This document shows, in pieces, positions 8,962 through 17,653 of a stretch of DNA of 64,000 nt. Within the stretch, counting starts at the first letter, position 1. The number at the start of each line of letters is the position of its first letter. Source of the stretch: Shewanella psychropiezotolerans (GTDB taxonomy: Bacteria > Pseudomonadota > Gammaproteobacteria > Enterobacterales > Shewanellaceae); the NCBI RefSeq assembly GCF_007197555.1, contig NZ_CP041614.1, positions 5,386,001 to 5,450,000 of the forward strand, read 5' to 3'. The notes under the pieces are model-generated. The model searched no databases, was not told the DNA's origin, and saw nothing but the letters and a program-made list of their open reading frames with translations. The position numbers and the translations under genes are program-made.

Positions 8962-9492
8962 ATGAAGTTAACCTCTCTTTGCCTCTTAGCTTTCTCATTC
9001 ATTGTTAGCTTATCCTTCAGTCAATCGGCTCAAGCTCGCGGCGTTTATCAGGAACCAGATGACTTCATCAGCCAGGCCTTCAACGCCCCTACCCCCAAGG
9101 CAAAAGTCTTCTGGATAGACGATGAGGCACAGGATGTTATCGAAGAGATCCTGTCACATAGATTCAAGAAGATGCGCTTAAGGTATTGGCAACAAGAGTC
9201 TGAAACTGTTTGGATTTTAGAAGAGATAGGTAAAGAATCCCCCATCACCGTGGGTATTCATATTAAAGATCAGGCAATCGCCCAAACTAAGGTACTGGTT
9301 TACAGAGAGAGCCGAGGCGATGAAGTCAGGCATGATTTCTTTACTGATCAATTTAAATCCGCCAAACTAAAGGACGATCTAAAATTAAATCAGCACATAG
9401 ATGGCATCACTGGTGCGACTCTGTCAGTCAGAGCCTTGACTAAACTGTCTCGCATCGCATTATGGTTAGATGCCCACGTCACCAAAAGTTAA
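8962..9492 (+). CDS. FMN-binding domain protein, covalent flavin carrier
   Basis: The 176-residue exported protein has a signal peptide ending at about AQA (residue 25). It carries the covalent-flavinylation motif D-G-I-T-G-A-T-L-S (Asp147 to Thr153 and beyond). In FMN-binding-domain proteins (NqrC, RnfG, PplA types), ApbE attaches FMN to this threonine, so Thr153 is the probable site. It likely passes electrons in the periplasm. The next gene is a PepSY-type membrane protein, and such pairs form flavin-based electron transfer units in other bacteria. No apbE gene is in the window. A link to iron is inferred from the Fur-like site upstream of the porin and from the receptor nearby. Confidence 0.82.
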   Translation: MKLTSLCLLAFSFIVSLSFSQSAQARGVYQEPDDFISQAFNAPTPKAKVFWIDDEAQDVIEEILSHRFKKMRLRYWQQESETVWILEEIGKESPITVGIHIKDQAIAQTKVLVYRESRGDEVRHDFFTDQFKSAKLKDDLKLNQHIDGITGATLSVRALTKLSRIALWLDAHVTKS

Positions 9493-9553
9493 GCTAAAAG
9501 TTTGGCTGTGATGCAGGAGGCTGGGCCAACGACAAACGATTAAGACAATAAGA

Positions 9554-10381
9554 ATGACTCAAAAGCATCACAGTAATCGAAACAATAGTCAAAAACAGAA
9601 AAGCCACACCAAAAGGCTAGGAAAAAAGTTAGCCAAACAACTTCGCCCCTGGCATAGACGATTAGGCATTTTCTGTGCCCTGTTCATCATGCTAATGGCC
9701 ATTACCGGCGTTGTTATCAACCATAGCAATCATCTATCCATAGATTCAGCTCCCGTGCAACAAGCCTGGCTATTGGACTATTATGGTATCACCCCACCAA
9801 ACAAGCTTGTTATCTATCAGGCCCTGCCCCTCAGTCTTGCCAGCTCTGACAACTTAGTCTGGATACAACATCGGCTAGCCGTCGAAGCCGACTCACCCAT
9901 TAAAGGCATGATAACTGTAGGCAAGATGATACTCGCCGTCGATTCGAATAATCTCTACATGGTGTCACAGGATGGCGAGCTTATGGAAAAACAAGATGCC
10001 TCCATGGGCTTACCCAGAGGCATAGAAGCCATAGGTTTCGATGGCCAAATTTGGCTAAAGACGCAAGGTGGCTACTTTATGGCAGATGATGACCTTATCG
10101 AATGGACCAAGGCCATGCCATTTGCACCAATCCTCTGGTCACAGGCCCTGGATACGCCAGCCGCTCAAGCTGAATCGGATACTATCTCTTTACTGGCCCG
10201 CTCGAGTCACCTCACCTGGGAACGTGTGATATTAGACATTCATAGCGGACGCTTCTTCGGCTCATTCGGCCCCTGGTTTATGGACCTGGTGGCACTCTCG
10301 TTGATCGTCATGGCGATATCGGGAATATATTTATGGGTACAAGGAAGGCCAAAAAAGAAGGCTCGAGTTTCTAGGTACTAG
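9554..10381 (+). CDS. PepSY-associated transmembrane protein
   Basis: The 275-residue inner-membrane protein has a basic N-terminus, then RPWHRRLGIF and a first membrane helix (about residues 36-57, FCALFIMLMAITGVVI). A periplasmic region of about 170 residues follows, then a second helix near residues 238-262 (ALSLIVMAISGIYLWVQ) and a basic tail. The W-H-R-x-L-G entry and the helix endings are typical of PepSY_TM proteins, which partner flavin- or haem-based electron carriers and siderophore reductases. It is 61 bp downstream of the FMN-binding gene in the same direction and is probably its membrane partner. Function is inferred from the pairing. Confidence 0.72.
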   Translation: MTQKHHSNRNNSQKQKSHTKRLGKKLAKQLRPWHRRLGIFCALFIMLMAITGVVINHSNHLSIDSAPVQQAWLLDYYGITPPNKLVIYQALPLSLASSDNLVWIQHRLAVEADSPIKGMITVGKMILAVDSNNLYMVSQDGELMEKQDASMGLPRGIEAIGFDGQIWLKTQGGYFMADDDLIEWTKAMPFAPILWSQALDTPAAQAESDTISLLARSSHLTWERVILDIHSGRFFGSFGPWFMDLVALSLIVMAISGIYLWVQGRPKKKARVSRY

Positions 10382-10423
10382 CGCCTAATTACTCGCACTT
10401 CTGAGACATTTTCCACATAAAAA

Positions 10424-10454
10424 ATGCCGAAAATGTTCCCAACATTTTCGGCAT
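10424..10454. terminator. Bidirectional terminator between convergent genes
   Basis: ATGCCGAAAATGTT and AACATTTTCGGCAT form a perfect 14-bp stem around CCC. AT-rich flanks on both sides suit the PepSY gene (+) and the porin gene (-). Confidence 0.85.
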
Positions 10455-10505
10455 ATTTATATGCTTACAATCGCTTACTAGCTTGTCGATTCACAAGGTC
10501 AGTGT

Positions 10506-11714
10506 TTAAAGCGTGTATCTGATACCTACGGCTACGCCATCATCTTCCGAGATAGACATTTTCGCCTCTTGCTCCTTGTCTGCACTGGTAAAATCACTAA
10601 AATCTTTACGGGCTTCTACATACAGCACTGTGTTCACATCCCAAACGTAGTGCAAGCCAGCAACGACGAACTGACGCTTAAACACATCTTTAGGATCTGC
10701 ACTATTTGGCTGAATAACGTAATCGCTACCCGCATCTAAGATGTTATAGGAGATAAATGGGCGTAGGCCATTATCAAACTTATATGAGAACAGAGATTCG
10801 ATACCATAAGAGTCTTTAATTAGACGGCCTAGGTTATCGGTATCGTGATTTTCATTCTTGTTGAAGTTTGCGGCTGCATAGAAGCCCTGGTTATCGAAGC
10901 CTCCCCAGGTGGCGCCGACACCATAAATAAGATCGGTTGCAGTGATCATTTCACCGGTATTAAAAGCCACTTCAAACTCACCACGGTTAACACCAGCGGT
11001 TAACGTGAGCTTATCTGTAGCCAGATATGTGATAGCACCACCGTAAGTGTAATCATAATGAACCTCTTGTGACTCTTCATTAGCCTTCCAACGTTCTTCA
11101 CAATCAGTGCTAAGGCCTTGTGTTGCCTCACAGGTATAAAAAATATCGTGTTTTAACTGAGCTTGAAGTGCGAAACTCACATCACCGAAACTATTACGGT
11201 ATTGAACCACCTTATCACCGCGGCCTGTACCATTTATCGCACCATCGGCCTTATTATAGGTATAGACACCCGCCGCGTTACCGTCCCATACGAAACCATA
11301 GTTAGTGTTATAAACAACGTCGTACCAGGCGCCCCACTGTTTACCTATGCTTAAAGTACCGTACGTATCATGGCCAATACCGACATAACCAAGACGGTTA
11401 TTTAAAAAGTCTCCGCTCTTAGACTCGAAGTTACTTTCACTGCTATAAACAATCTCACTGTTACCAAATGGGTTAACACCCCACTCCAGCTTAGTAAACG
11501 CTTTCCAACCATCACTCATTTCACGAGTGAAACCAAAGTTAATCCGTGACGCGCCGTTAACGACTTCTGTAGCGCCTTGAGTATTGATGACACGTGCGTC
11601 AATGAATCCACCAATCTCCACTGCGTTCTTGTCATCTTTATAAATTTCGATTGCCGCTACTGACGGGGCAAAAATAGCGGCCGATAACGCCGTTGCTAGT
11701 AAAGTTTTTCTCAT
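10506..11714 (-). CDS. General porin, OmpC/OmpF-like (Gram-negative porin family)
   Basis: The 402-residue protein has a signal peptide (AAIFAPSVAA/IEIY, about residue 21). A 16-strand barrel pattern follows, with porin landmarks INFGFTREMSDGWKAFTKLEWG and RLGYVGIGHDTYGTLSIGKQWGAWYD in the first 150 residues. The chain ends in GIRYTL rather than Phe. Two cysteines near residues 194-204 (FYTCEATQGLSTDCEE) could form a loop disulfide. It differs from the porin at 7668 in having no coiled coil. The spacer to hcp on the other side carries three dyad elements that could control either gene. Confidence 0.88.
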   Translation of the reverse strand: MRKTLLATALSAAIFAPSVAAIEIYKDDKNAVEIGGFIDARVINTQGATEVVNGASRINFGFTREMSDGWKAFTKLEWGVNPFGNSEIVYSSESNFESKSGDFLNNRLGYVGIGHDTYGTLSIGKQWGAWYDVVYNTNYGFVWDGNAAGVYTYNKADGAINGTGRGDKVVQYRNSFGDVSFALQAQLKHDIFYTCEATQGLSTDCEERWKANEESQEVHYDYTYGGAITYLATDKLTLTAGVNRGEFEVAFNTGEMITATDLIYGVGATWGGFDNQGFYAAANFNKNENHDTDNLGRLIKDSYGIESLFSYKFDNGLRPFISYNILDAGSDYVIQPNSADPKDVFKRQFVVAGLHYVWDVNTVLYVEARKDFSDFTSADKEQEAKMSISEDDGVAVGIRYTL

Positions 11715-11844
11715 GTAACGCCTAACCTTAGTGGTTTATTCCTCTATGGTTACAGAGATTAACAAAAGATCACCAATCACTCAAAGGTGTTTACCAGCTA
11801 AATACATGCCTCCTTCGTTTACCAGATAAGACTTAACATAAAAG

Positions 11845-11905
11845 CTGGGCCACTTATTGCCCGCTGGGCAAGATCTTGCTCAGCGCTGGGCCATATATTG
11901 CCCAG
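11845..11905. promoter_or_regulatory. Three consecutive 20-bp dyad elements between porin and hcp
   Basis: CTGGGC-N8-GCCCAG-like dyads lie at 11845-11864 (right arm imperfect), 11864-11883 (GCTCAG) and 11886-11905 (perfect arms). Starts are 19 and 22 bp apart, about two helical turns. The 319-bp spacer 11715-12033 shows nothing else recognisable. A repeated operator for an unidentified regulator is the simplest reading. Confidence 0.5.
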
Positions 11906-12033
11906 ATAAAATATCATTTCCTATCTATGCTTTTTAATTCAATAGGTTACTTTATTGGCATAGTGTTTGCTCTTTATCAGGCCGTGGCCACAACAAATGA
12001 ACTTAAAAATAATTTTTAACTTAAGGAATAACC

Positions 12034-12552
12034 ATGCCAACTCCATGTTATATCTCCATCAAGGGTCAGACCCAAGGGCACATTACTGCAGGAGCTTTCA
12101 CTGCCGATTCAGTCGGTGACATTTTCGTTGAAGGCCACGAAGATGAGATGCTGGTTCAGGAATTCGACCACATAGTCACAGTCCCGACAGATCCACAGTC
12201 GGGCCAGCCTTCGGGTCAACGCATTCACAAACCGTTCAAGTTTACCGTCGCCCTGAATAAAGCGGTGCCTCTGATGTATAACTCTCTGGCTTCGGGTGAA
12301 AAGATCTCAGAAGTTGAGCTTAAATGGTACCGCACCTCAGTGGAAGGCAAGCAAGAGCACTTCTTCAGCACTAAGCTTGAAGGTGCCACCATCATAGACA
12401 TCCAATGCCATATGCCCCATTGCCAAGACAATGCGAAGTCTGATTTCACTCAGCTGCTAACCGTTTCTATGGCCTATCGCAAGATTGATTGGGACCATGT
12501 TACCGCCGGAACATCCGGTGCCGATGATTGGCGCAAACCGATCGAGGCTTAA
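12034..12552 (+). CDS. hcp: Type VI secretion Hcp tube protein (TssD)
   Basis: The 172-residue protein forms the hexameric tube of the type VI apparatus. The opening YISIKGQTQGHI, the VQEFDHIVTVPTD segment, HKPFKFTVALNKAVPLMYNSL and the C-terminal DIQCHMP...YRKIDWDH are standard for Hcp1. The start has an AAGGAAT ribosome-binding site. It heads a cluster of vgrG, adaptor, lipase and immunity candidates, with no sheath, baseplate or ClpV genes, so this is an auxiliary 'orphan' module that would depend on a core system elsewhere. Confidence 0.93.
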   Translation: MPTPCYISIKGQTQGHITAGAFTADSVGDIFVEGHEDEMLVQEFDHIVTVPTDPQSGQPSGQRIHKPFKFTVALNKAVPLMYNSLASGEKISEVELKWYRTSVEGKQEHFFSTKLEGATIIDIQCHMPHCQDNAKSDFTQLLTVSMAYRKIDWDHVTAGTSGADDWRKPIEA

Positions 12553-12575
12553 GCCTTAGCTTAATACTAAGAATT

Positions 12576-12608
12576 TGCCTACAGACCTTCACCCTATGCC
12601 TGTAGGCA
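12576..12608 (+). terminator. Hairpin after hcp (attenuator-like)
   Basis: TGCCTACAG and CTGTAGGCA form a perfect 9-bp stem with a 15-nt loop, 24 nt after the hcp stop. No T-run follows, so it may stabilise the hcp message end or only partly terminate. Confidence 0.4.
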
Positions 12609-12696
12609 GATATGTCCTGTGCTTTTTTACTCCTTTTTAATGGCGCAAGGCAAAGATTTACCTGCTAATCAGTTTAACCCACAGGTAAATACGCTT

Positions 12697-12725
12697 CCCT
12701 CCCAGAACTGGTCCTTTTGGGAGGG
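12697..12725 (+). terminator. Second hairpin before vgrG
   Basis: CCCTCCCA and TGGGAGGG form a perfect 8-bp stem with a 13-nt loop, 34 nt before the vgrG start. Its position suggests attenuation or processing between hcp and vgrG. Confidence 0.35.
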
Positions 12726-12758
12726 GAGCACCCATCAAATTGCATATAGGATATTGCG

Positions 12759-14801
12759 ATGTCACCAGTGGAAAATGGATTATGTTATCGGTTTAGCGCC
12801 GAAGGTGTGAGTGATGACAGTTTTAATGTATTGGCATTTGACTTTATTGAGGGCTTATCCTCACCATTCGAGGTTAAGTTAACCCTACTGAGTCGACTGG
12901 ATAACCTTAGCCCAGTGTCGATTGTCGACCAGAATGGCTTATTAAGCTGGTATCAAGATGGCGAACTGAAACGTCAGGTTCACGGCATCGTCAGTCAGTT
13001 CAGTAAAGCCAACACTGGCCATCATCATACCCAATATCACATTACTCTAGTGCCAGCCCTATCCAGATTAACGCTGCGACAAAACAGCCGTATCTTCCAA
13101 CAGAAAAGCGTGCTTGAAATTATTGCCACTGTGCTCACCGAGATGGGTATCAAGGATTACGCGTTCAGTTGTGAGGCCAGATTTGAGTCTGAAGTGCGAG
13201 AATATTGCGTCCAATACCGAGAAAACGATTTCAACTTTATCTCACGTTTAGCTGCTGAAGTGGGCCTATTCTATTATTTTCAGCACAGTGAAAAAGCGCA
13301 TACCTTAGTCTTCAGCGACAATACAGATAAACAGTCAAAATTAGATACACCATTTCCCTACAACGCCACCAGTGGCGGCGCAACGGATGCTCCCTTTATC
13401 GGCTCATTTAGCTATCGCCACCAAATAAGACCCGCAAGTGTCACGCTCAAAGACAACAGCTTCAAGAAACCTCAATACAGCTTTCTACAGACCAGCACAG
13501 GAAAATCACTGGAGTACCAGCGGCCCGATTATGAACACTTCGACTATCCCGGTCGTTATAAGGACGATGAAACAGGTATTCCCATTACGAGAGTGCGCCA
13601 AGAATACCTGCGCCGTGATGCGCAGTTAGCTACAGGGCGCAGTAACATAATGCAGAGCATCAGTGGCTGCAAATTTGACTTAATGGGTCATAACGATACC
13701 GCACTCAATTGCGACTGGCTTTTCGTCACGGTTCAACATAGAGGCGAGCAAGGTGCTGCGGCGGAAGAGGCAAACACCCAGAGCGTCACCACATATAACA
13801 ACGAATTTACCGTCATTCCAGGCAACGCACCATGGCAGGCGACACCTAAGTCTAAACCTCTGGTCACAGGTCCCCAGAGTGCGACTGTGGTTGGCCCCAA
13901 AGATGAAGAAATCTTCTGTGATGAATTTGGCCGGGTAAAAGTGCAGTTTCCCTGGGACAGATACGGTTTTAGCGATGACAAGTCCAGCTGTTGGGTACGT
14001 GTCAGCCAAGGTTGGTGCGGTGGACAATATGGCATGGTGGCCATCCCCAGAATAGGTCATGAAGTCATCATCAGTTTCTTAGAGGGCGACCCCGATCAGC
14101 CTATTATCACAGGCCGTACCTTTCATAGTATCAATCAGGTGCCTTACCCCCTGCCTGCAAACAAAACCCGCACCGTACTCAAAACCCAAACCCATAAGGG
14201 AGAAGGCAGTAACGAGTTGCGCTTCGAAGATGAAGCTGACAGGCAAGAAATATACCTCCATGCCCAGAAGGACATGAACACTCTGGTTGAAAATGACCTA
14301 AGCCAACATATCAAACACGATTTCCATCTGGATATAGAGAACGAGCGCTTTACCCGTATCAAGAATAATGACCACCTAACCGTCTCGGCAGACAGTCTCA
14401 CTTTAGTGAAACAAGATGCCTGTGTGAATGTTGAAGGTAAGCAAAACAGCAAAGTCGGTAAAAAATCGATATTGGAAGTCGGCACCGAAGTTCATCTGAA
14501 AGCCGGCACGAAAATCGTTATCGAGGCCGGTGCCGAGTTGACGCTTAAAGCCGGTGGCAGTTTCCTCAAAATCGACCCTGCAGGCGTCCACTTGGTCGGC
14601 GCAGCCATTAATCTCAATTCAGGTGGCGGCGCGAGCGCAGGAAGTGATTATAGCGGCCAGTTGGCTGCCCTGCCTGGTAATGTCGAAGCGGCAGTCTTGC
14701 CCCCTCCCATGGGGAAAGTTGATTTAAGCGCATTACTTGTTGCCGATACTTTTTCTGCTCCCATGGTAAAAGTGTGCCCTCTATTAGGGGCTGACAAATA
14801 G
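12759..14801 (+). CDS. vgrG: Type VI secretion VgrG spike protein (TssI)
   Basis: The 680-residue protein trimerises into the spike at the tube tip. The gp27-like part covers about residues 1-370 (EVKLTLLS, VLTEMGIKDY, CVQYRENDFNFISRLAAEVGLFYYF). The OB-fold/gp5 part follows, with the DEFGRVKVQFPWDR and SCWVRVSQGWCGGQYGM signatures at about residues 387-430. The repeated beta-needle (VEGKQNSKVGKKS, LKAGTKIVIEAGAELTLKAG) runs to about residue 620. The tail is short and Pro/Leu-rich with no extra enzymatic domain, so cargo is probably carried through the next gene's adaptor. AGGAT precedes the ATG. The stop TAG overlaps the next GTG start by one base. Confidence 0.95.
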   Translation: MSPVENGLCYRFSAEGVSDDSFNVLAFDFIEGLSSPFEVKLTLLSRLDNLSPVSIVDQNGLLSWYQDGELKRQVHGIVSQFSKANTGHHHTQYHITLVPALSRLTLRQNSRIFQQKSVLEIIATVLTEMGIKDYAFSCEARFESEVREYCVQYRENDFNFISRLAAEVGLFYYFQHSEKAHTLVFSDNTDKQSKLDTPFPYNATSGGATDAPFIGSFSYRHQIRPASVTLKDNSFKKPQYSFLQTSTGKSLEYQRPDYEHFDYPGRYKDDETGIPITRVRQEYLRRDAQLATGRSNIMQSISGCKFDLMGHNDTALNCDWLFVTVQHRGEQGAAAEEANTQSVTTYNNEFTVIPGNAPWQATPKSKPLVTGPQSATVVGPKDEEIFCDEFGRVKVQFPWDRYGFSDDKSSCWVRVSQGWCGGQYGMVAIPRIGHEVIISFLEGDPDQPIITGRTFHSINQVPYPLPANKTRTVLKTQTHKGEGSNELRFEDEADRQEIYLHAQKDMNTLVENDLSQHIKHDFHLDIENERFTRIKNNDHLTVSADSLTLVKQDACVNVEGKQNSKVGKKSILEVGTEVHLKAGTKIVIEAGAELTLKAGGSFLKIDPAGVHLVGAAINLNSGGGASAGSDYSGQLAALPGNVEAAVLPPPMGKVDLSALLVADTFSAPMVKVCPLLGADK

Positions 14802-15601
14802 TGTTAAAACAGTGGATTGAAAATCAGCAACAAGCGGTTTATCTTTTGGTTGACCTGTTATCACAACCTGAATTACTGCCGCTATTTTGTCGACTAGGTG
14901 GTGAGGACGCGCAGCCTTTATTTCAACAGGCGGAGTTTGAAGAGCATAAAGAGAAAGGTCCCTGGTTATTACCCTTGTCACAATTGATAAAAAAAGATCC
15001 GGATATTCTGACAGAATATCCTTCATTAAGAGGTGCTTGGTTAAGCAGCTCACATAGCCCCGAAGCAATATCCAAACATTTACAAAGTTTATTACTGGCT
15101 GTTTATGAAGGCGAGGCGGTACTTTTCCGCTATTACGATATCAATGTATTGGCGCCTTTTCTCTCCTCGTTGACATCTGTTAAACAAGAGGAGTTTATGG
15201 GGCCAATTCATCACCTTGCCATGGAGCATGACCAGCATTGGCTGAACTTTAGCAATAATCAAATCAGGGCATATGATGCATCCCGCGATGTCCCTTGGTG
15301 GTATCTCAGCCCCGAGCAATTAGCTTCCCAAAGTAATCTACCTAGGCATGTATATACCATCGAACGTCAATTATGGCAGCAGTTGCATCCGTTAATGTGC
15401 ATGCAACCTATGAGAAAAGAGATCATTGAATCTGCAATCATCTCGGCAAAACAAGAGAACATGGATGAGTTCGATATCCCTATGTGGGCTGCTGCCCAGC
15501 TAGGGAAAAGTGTGAATTACTCACCCGAAGGGATAGTACTGGGTATGAAATTAAATCAGCAAGAGAGTCTGACTCTAGCAAGATGGATGGAAAGTGTATG
15601 A
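14801..15601 (+). CDS. DUF4123 type VI effector adaptor/chaperone (Tap/TEC)
   Basis: The 266-residue cytoplasmic protein has the DUF4123 pattern: YLLVDLLSQPELL at the N-terminus, a GPWLLPLS core, then FRYYDINVLAPFL. DUF4123 proteins load a specific effector onto the cognate VgrG. The gene lies exactly between vgrG and the lipase gene, with a one-base overlap at its GTG start (TAGTG) and a 4-base ATGA overlap at its end, implying translational coupling. It is therefore the likely adaptor for the Tle1-like protein at 15598. Confidence 0.85.
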   Translation: MLKQWIENQQQAVYLLVDLLSQPELLPLFCRLGGEDAQPLFQQAEFEEHKEKGPWLLPLSQLIKKDPDILTEYPSLRGAWLSSSHSPEAISKHLQSLLLAVYEGEAVLFRYYDINVLAPFLSSLTSVKQEEFMGPIHHLAMEHDQHWLNFSNNQIRAYDASRDVPWWYLSPEQLASQSNLPRHVYTIERQLWQQLHPLMCMQPMRKEIIESAIISAKQENMDEFDIPMWAAAQLGKSVNYSPEGIVLGMKLNQQESLTLARWMESV

Positions 15602-17652
15602 GTAATCAACATTGTATCGCTTGTGAACAGTCAGACCACTGGATTGAAATTGATATTCGCGATGAGAATAATCATCCTTTTCAAGGCATTAAGGCATTCA
15701 TCACGGACAGTGGCGGCAATAGCCAAGAGGTAACCCTCACAGGTCGACCACAGCTGCTGAACAATCTCGCTCCAGGTATTGTCACCATTACACTAGACAC
15801 AGAACCTTGGCTGACTGAATCCATGACTAGGAAGCCACGACTCGAAAGCGAAGATAATCAGGTTGTGAGCTATTCAGATCAAAAAAATGGCTTCAGTGAT
15901 ACGCCAAAAAACTACTTACATTTAACCAGCGGCGATCTTGTTACCGAGCCACCCAAAACACCACTTCCCGAGCGTCACCAAACAGGTAAAGGTGACAGCG
16001 GTGAATATGAACTCTTTACCAATAAATCTTATGTATTAGAAGTCAAAGCGTTTAATTGGCTTACCGTGCGCATGGGACTGTTCTTTGATGGCACGGGTAA
16101 TAATACTGCCAATGCCCTGTGGGCAAGGGAAGTGCTCGAGAAAAATACTGCCGAATGGTTGGTTAGCTGTGGTGCTGATACCGTGGAAGAAGCAGAGGCC
16201 TTACAAGCGCTCTGCTCTAAACCCGTAGACCCGGAAATAGAAGGCAGCGCCGCTAATGAGCTTACCAATGTCTATAAACTTCAGCAGTTGTATGCAGTTA
16301 CTAAAGCAAACAAAAAGGGAATTGAAAAAGCTATATACCTAACCAGTCTCTATATAAATGGCATAGGCACAGCCAATGAGGAGCCAGGCTCAGATGGCCC
16401 AGCAGAAGATGATATTCTCGGTAGTGGATTCGGACGTGGTGAGCGCGGGGTGGTAGCTCGTGTAGAAGAGGGATTGGAAACAATATGCAAACAAGTCGCA
16501 AAAGAGCTACAAGATCAAAACTTATCTACCTTTGATGGAATTGATAAAATTGAGTTCGATGTGTTCGGCTTCAGTCGTGGTGCGGCGGCCGCGCGACACT
16601 GTATCAATGAAATATTATTGGAACAAAAAGGCCTCTTCGTCGAGAACTTTTTAAAAGAAAAATACTCAATTGAACTCCATCCATTCTTTGATTGGCAAGA
16701 TAGTGAATACTATGAGATTCACTTTGCCGGTTTGTTTGATACTGTTGCAGCCATAGCTTCACTCTGGGATGGCATGGATCCTCATGATGATGATAACGGT
16801 GAGGTCAAGTTGTGGTTAGACCCCAAACGAGTGAAGCAGGCGGTACACCTGATAGCTCATCACAAAGATGAATTTCGTTATAATTTCTCACTTAATCAAT
16901 TGAATAATGCGAGTCAAAGCCCTAGTAGCCAGTTTGTGGAAATAACGCTGCCCGGGGTTCATTCTGATATCGGTGGTGGTTATTTTTCTCGACAATTTTT
17001 CAGTGGTGCGTTACAAAAATATGATAAACAGTATCTAGACACTAAGCGCGTGGCTGCATACAGTAGTTTTTTACGTACTAGACGAGACCAGAGTGACGAC
17101 GAGGCAGCACGTAACAGTAATGCGTTTAAAAAGATTATTGATGAGTCCCAAAGACTCATAAAGGGTAATTGGTGCTCGTCTAGTCAGTTGACGATTAAAT
17201 ATGTTATTAGAAGCGGTCATCACAGTAGCAAACGAGCTGGGACGAGTCGGGACAGGATAAGCGTAGAGCTATTTATGTCACGAGTGATAGAGGGGGATTT
17301 ATCTCGTTTGTCTTTACGCTTGATGGCCGGGCTTGCCGAGTTTAAGGGAGTGCTTTGGGATGATGAAGCTGGAGCCACCTGGGAAGAGCCAAATTACAAA
17401 GTTGTTGATTTTAATTCTGCCTTCGATGTTAATGGCCTCTCTTTTAGCCAGGTTTGTAAAGACACTTTAGTTCAGGCAAAGCAAGGGAAAATACTACCAG
17501 AACTGCTAAATCAAGAGTTTCATTTAGGCTTGAGACGACATTTTGTTCATTATAGCTCAGACTGTGATTTTATCAGTGGAACACCTATTATCCCAAATAA
17601 AGCCAATGAGAATTTTACACGTGTAAAACACCCCTGCAAACAAGGAACTTGA
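15598..17652 (+). CDS. Type VI lipase effector, Tle1-like (DUF2235)
   Basis: The 684-residue protein is a probable phospholipase delivered into rival cells. It has the DUF2235/Tle1 opening RMGLFFDGTGNN (about residue 158), a GFSRGAAAAR nucleophile elbow with Ser326, Asp381 in the segment FAGLFDT, and His455 in LPGVHSDIGGGY, consistent with a Ser-Asp-His triad. Residues 1-150 precede the hydrolase and probably engage the adaptor and spike. The ATG at 15598 overlaps the adaptor stop (ATGA); an upstream in-frame ATG at 15484 lies inside the adaptor and is unlikely. Two lipoprotein-like immunity candidates follow one base later. Phospholipase A versus other lipase activity is not decidable from sequence. 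Confidence 0.9.
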   Translation: MSNQHCIACEQSDHWIEIDIRDENNHPFQGIKAFITDSGGNSQEVTLTGRPQLLNNLAPGIVTITLDTEPWLTESMTRKPRLESEDNQVVSYSDQKNGFSDTPKNYLHLTSGDLVTEPPKTPLPERHQTGKGDSGEYELFTNKSYVLEVKAFNWLTVRMGLFFDGTGNNTANALWAREVLEKNTAEWLVSCGADTVEEAEALQALCSKPVDPEIEGSAANELTNVYKLQQLYAVTKANKKGIEKAIYLTSLYINGIGTANEEPGSDGPAEDDILGSGFGRGERGVVARVEEGLETICKQVAKELQDQNLSTFDGIDKIEFDVFGFSRGAAAARHCINEILLEQKGLFVENFLKEKYSIELHPFFDWQDSEYYEIHFAGLFDTVAAIASLWDGMDPHDDDNGEVKLWLDPKRVKQAVHLIAHHKDEFRYNFSLNQLNNASQSPSSQFVEITLPGVHSDIGGGYFSRQFFSGALQKYDKQYLDTKRVAAYSSFLRTRRDQSDDEAARNSNAFKKIIDESQRLIKGNWCSSSQLTIKYVIRSGHHSSKRAGTSRDRISVELFMSRVIEGDLSRLSLRLMAGLAEFKGVLWDDEAGATWEEPNYKVVDFNSAFDVNGLSFSQVCKDTLVQAKQGKILPELLNQEFHLGLRRHFVHYSSDCDFISGTPIIPNKANENFTRVKHPCKQGT

Positions 17653-17653
17653 T

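Noticed and set aside
13680..14060. 126-codon minus-strand ORF within vgrG
   Set aside because: It is a shadow of the vgrG frame, with cysteine-rich, non-homologous sequence and no start signals.
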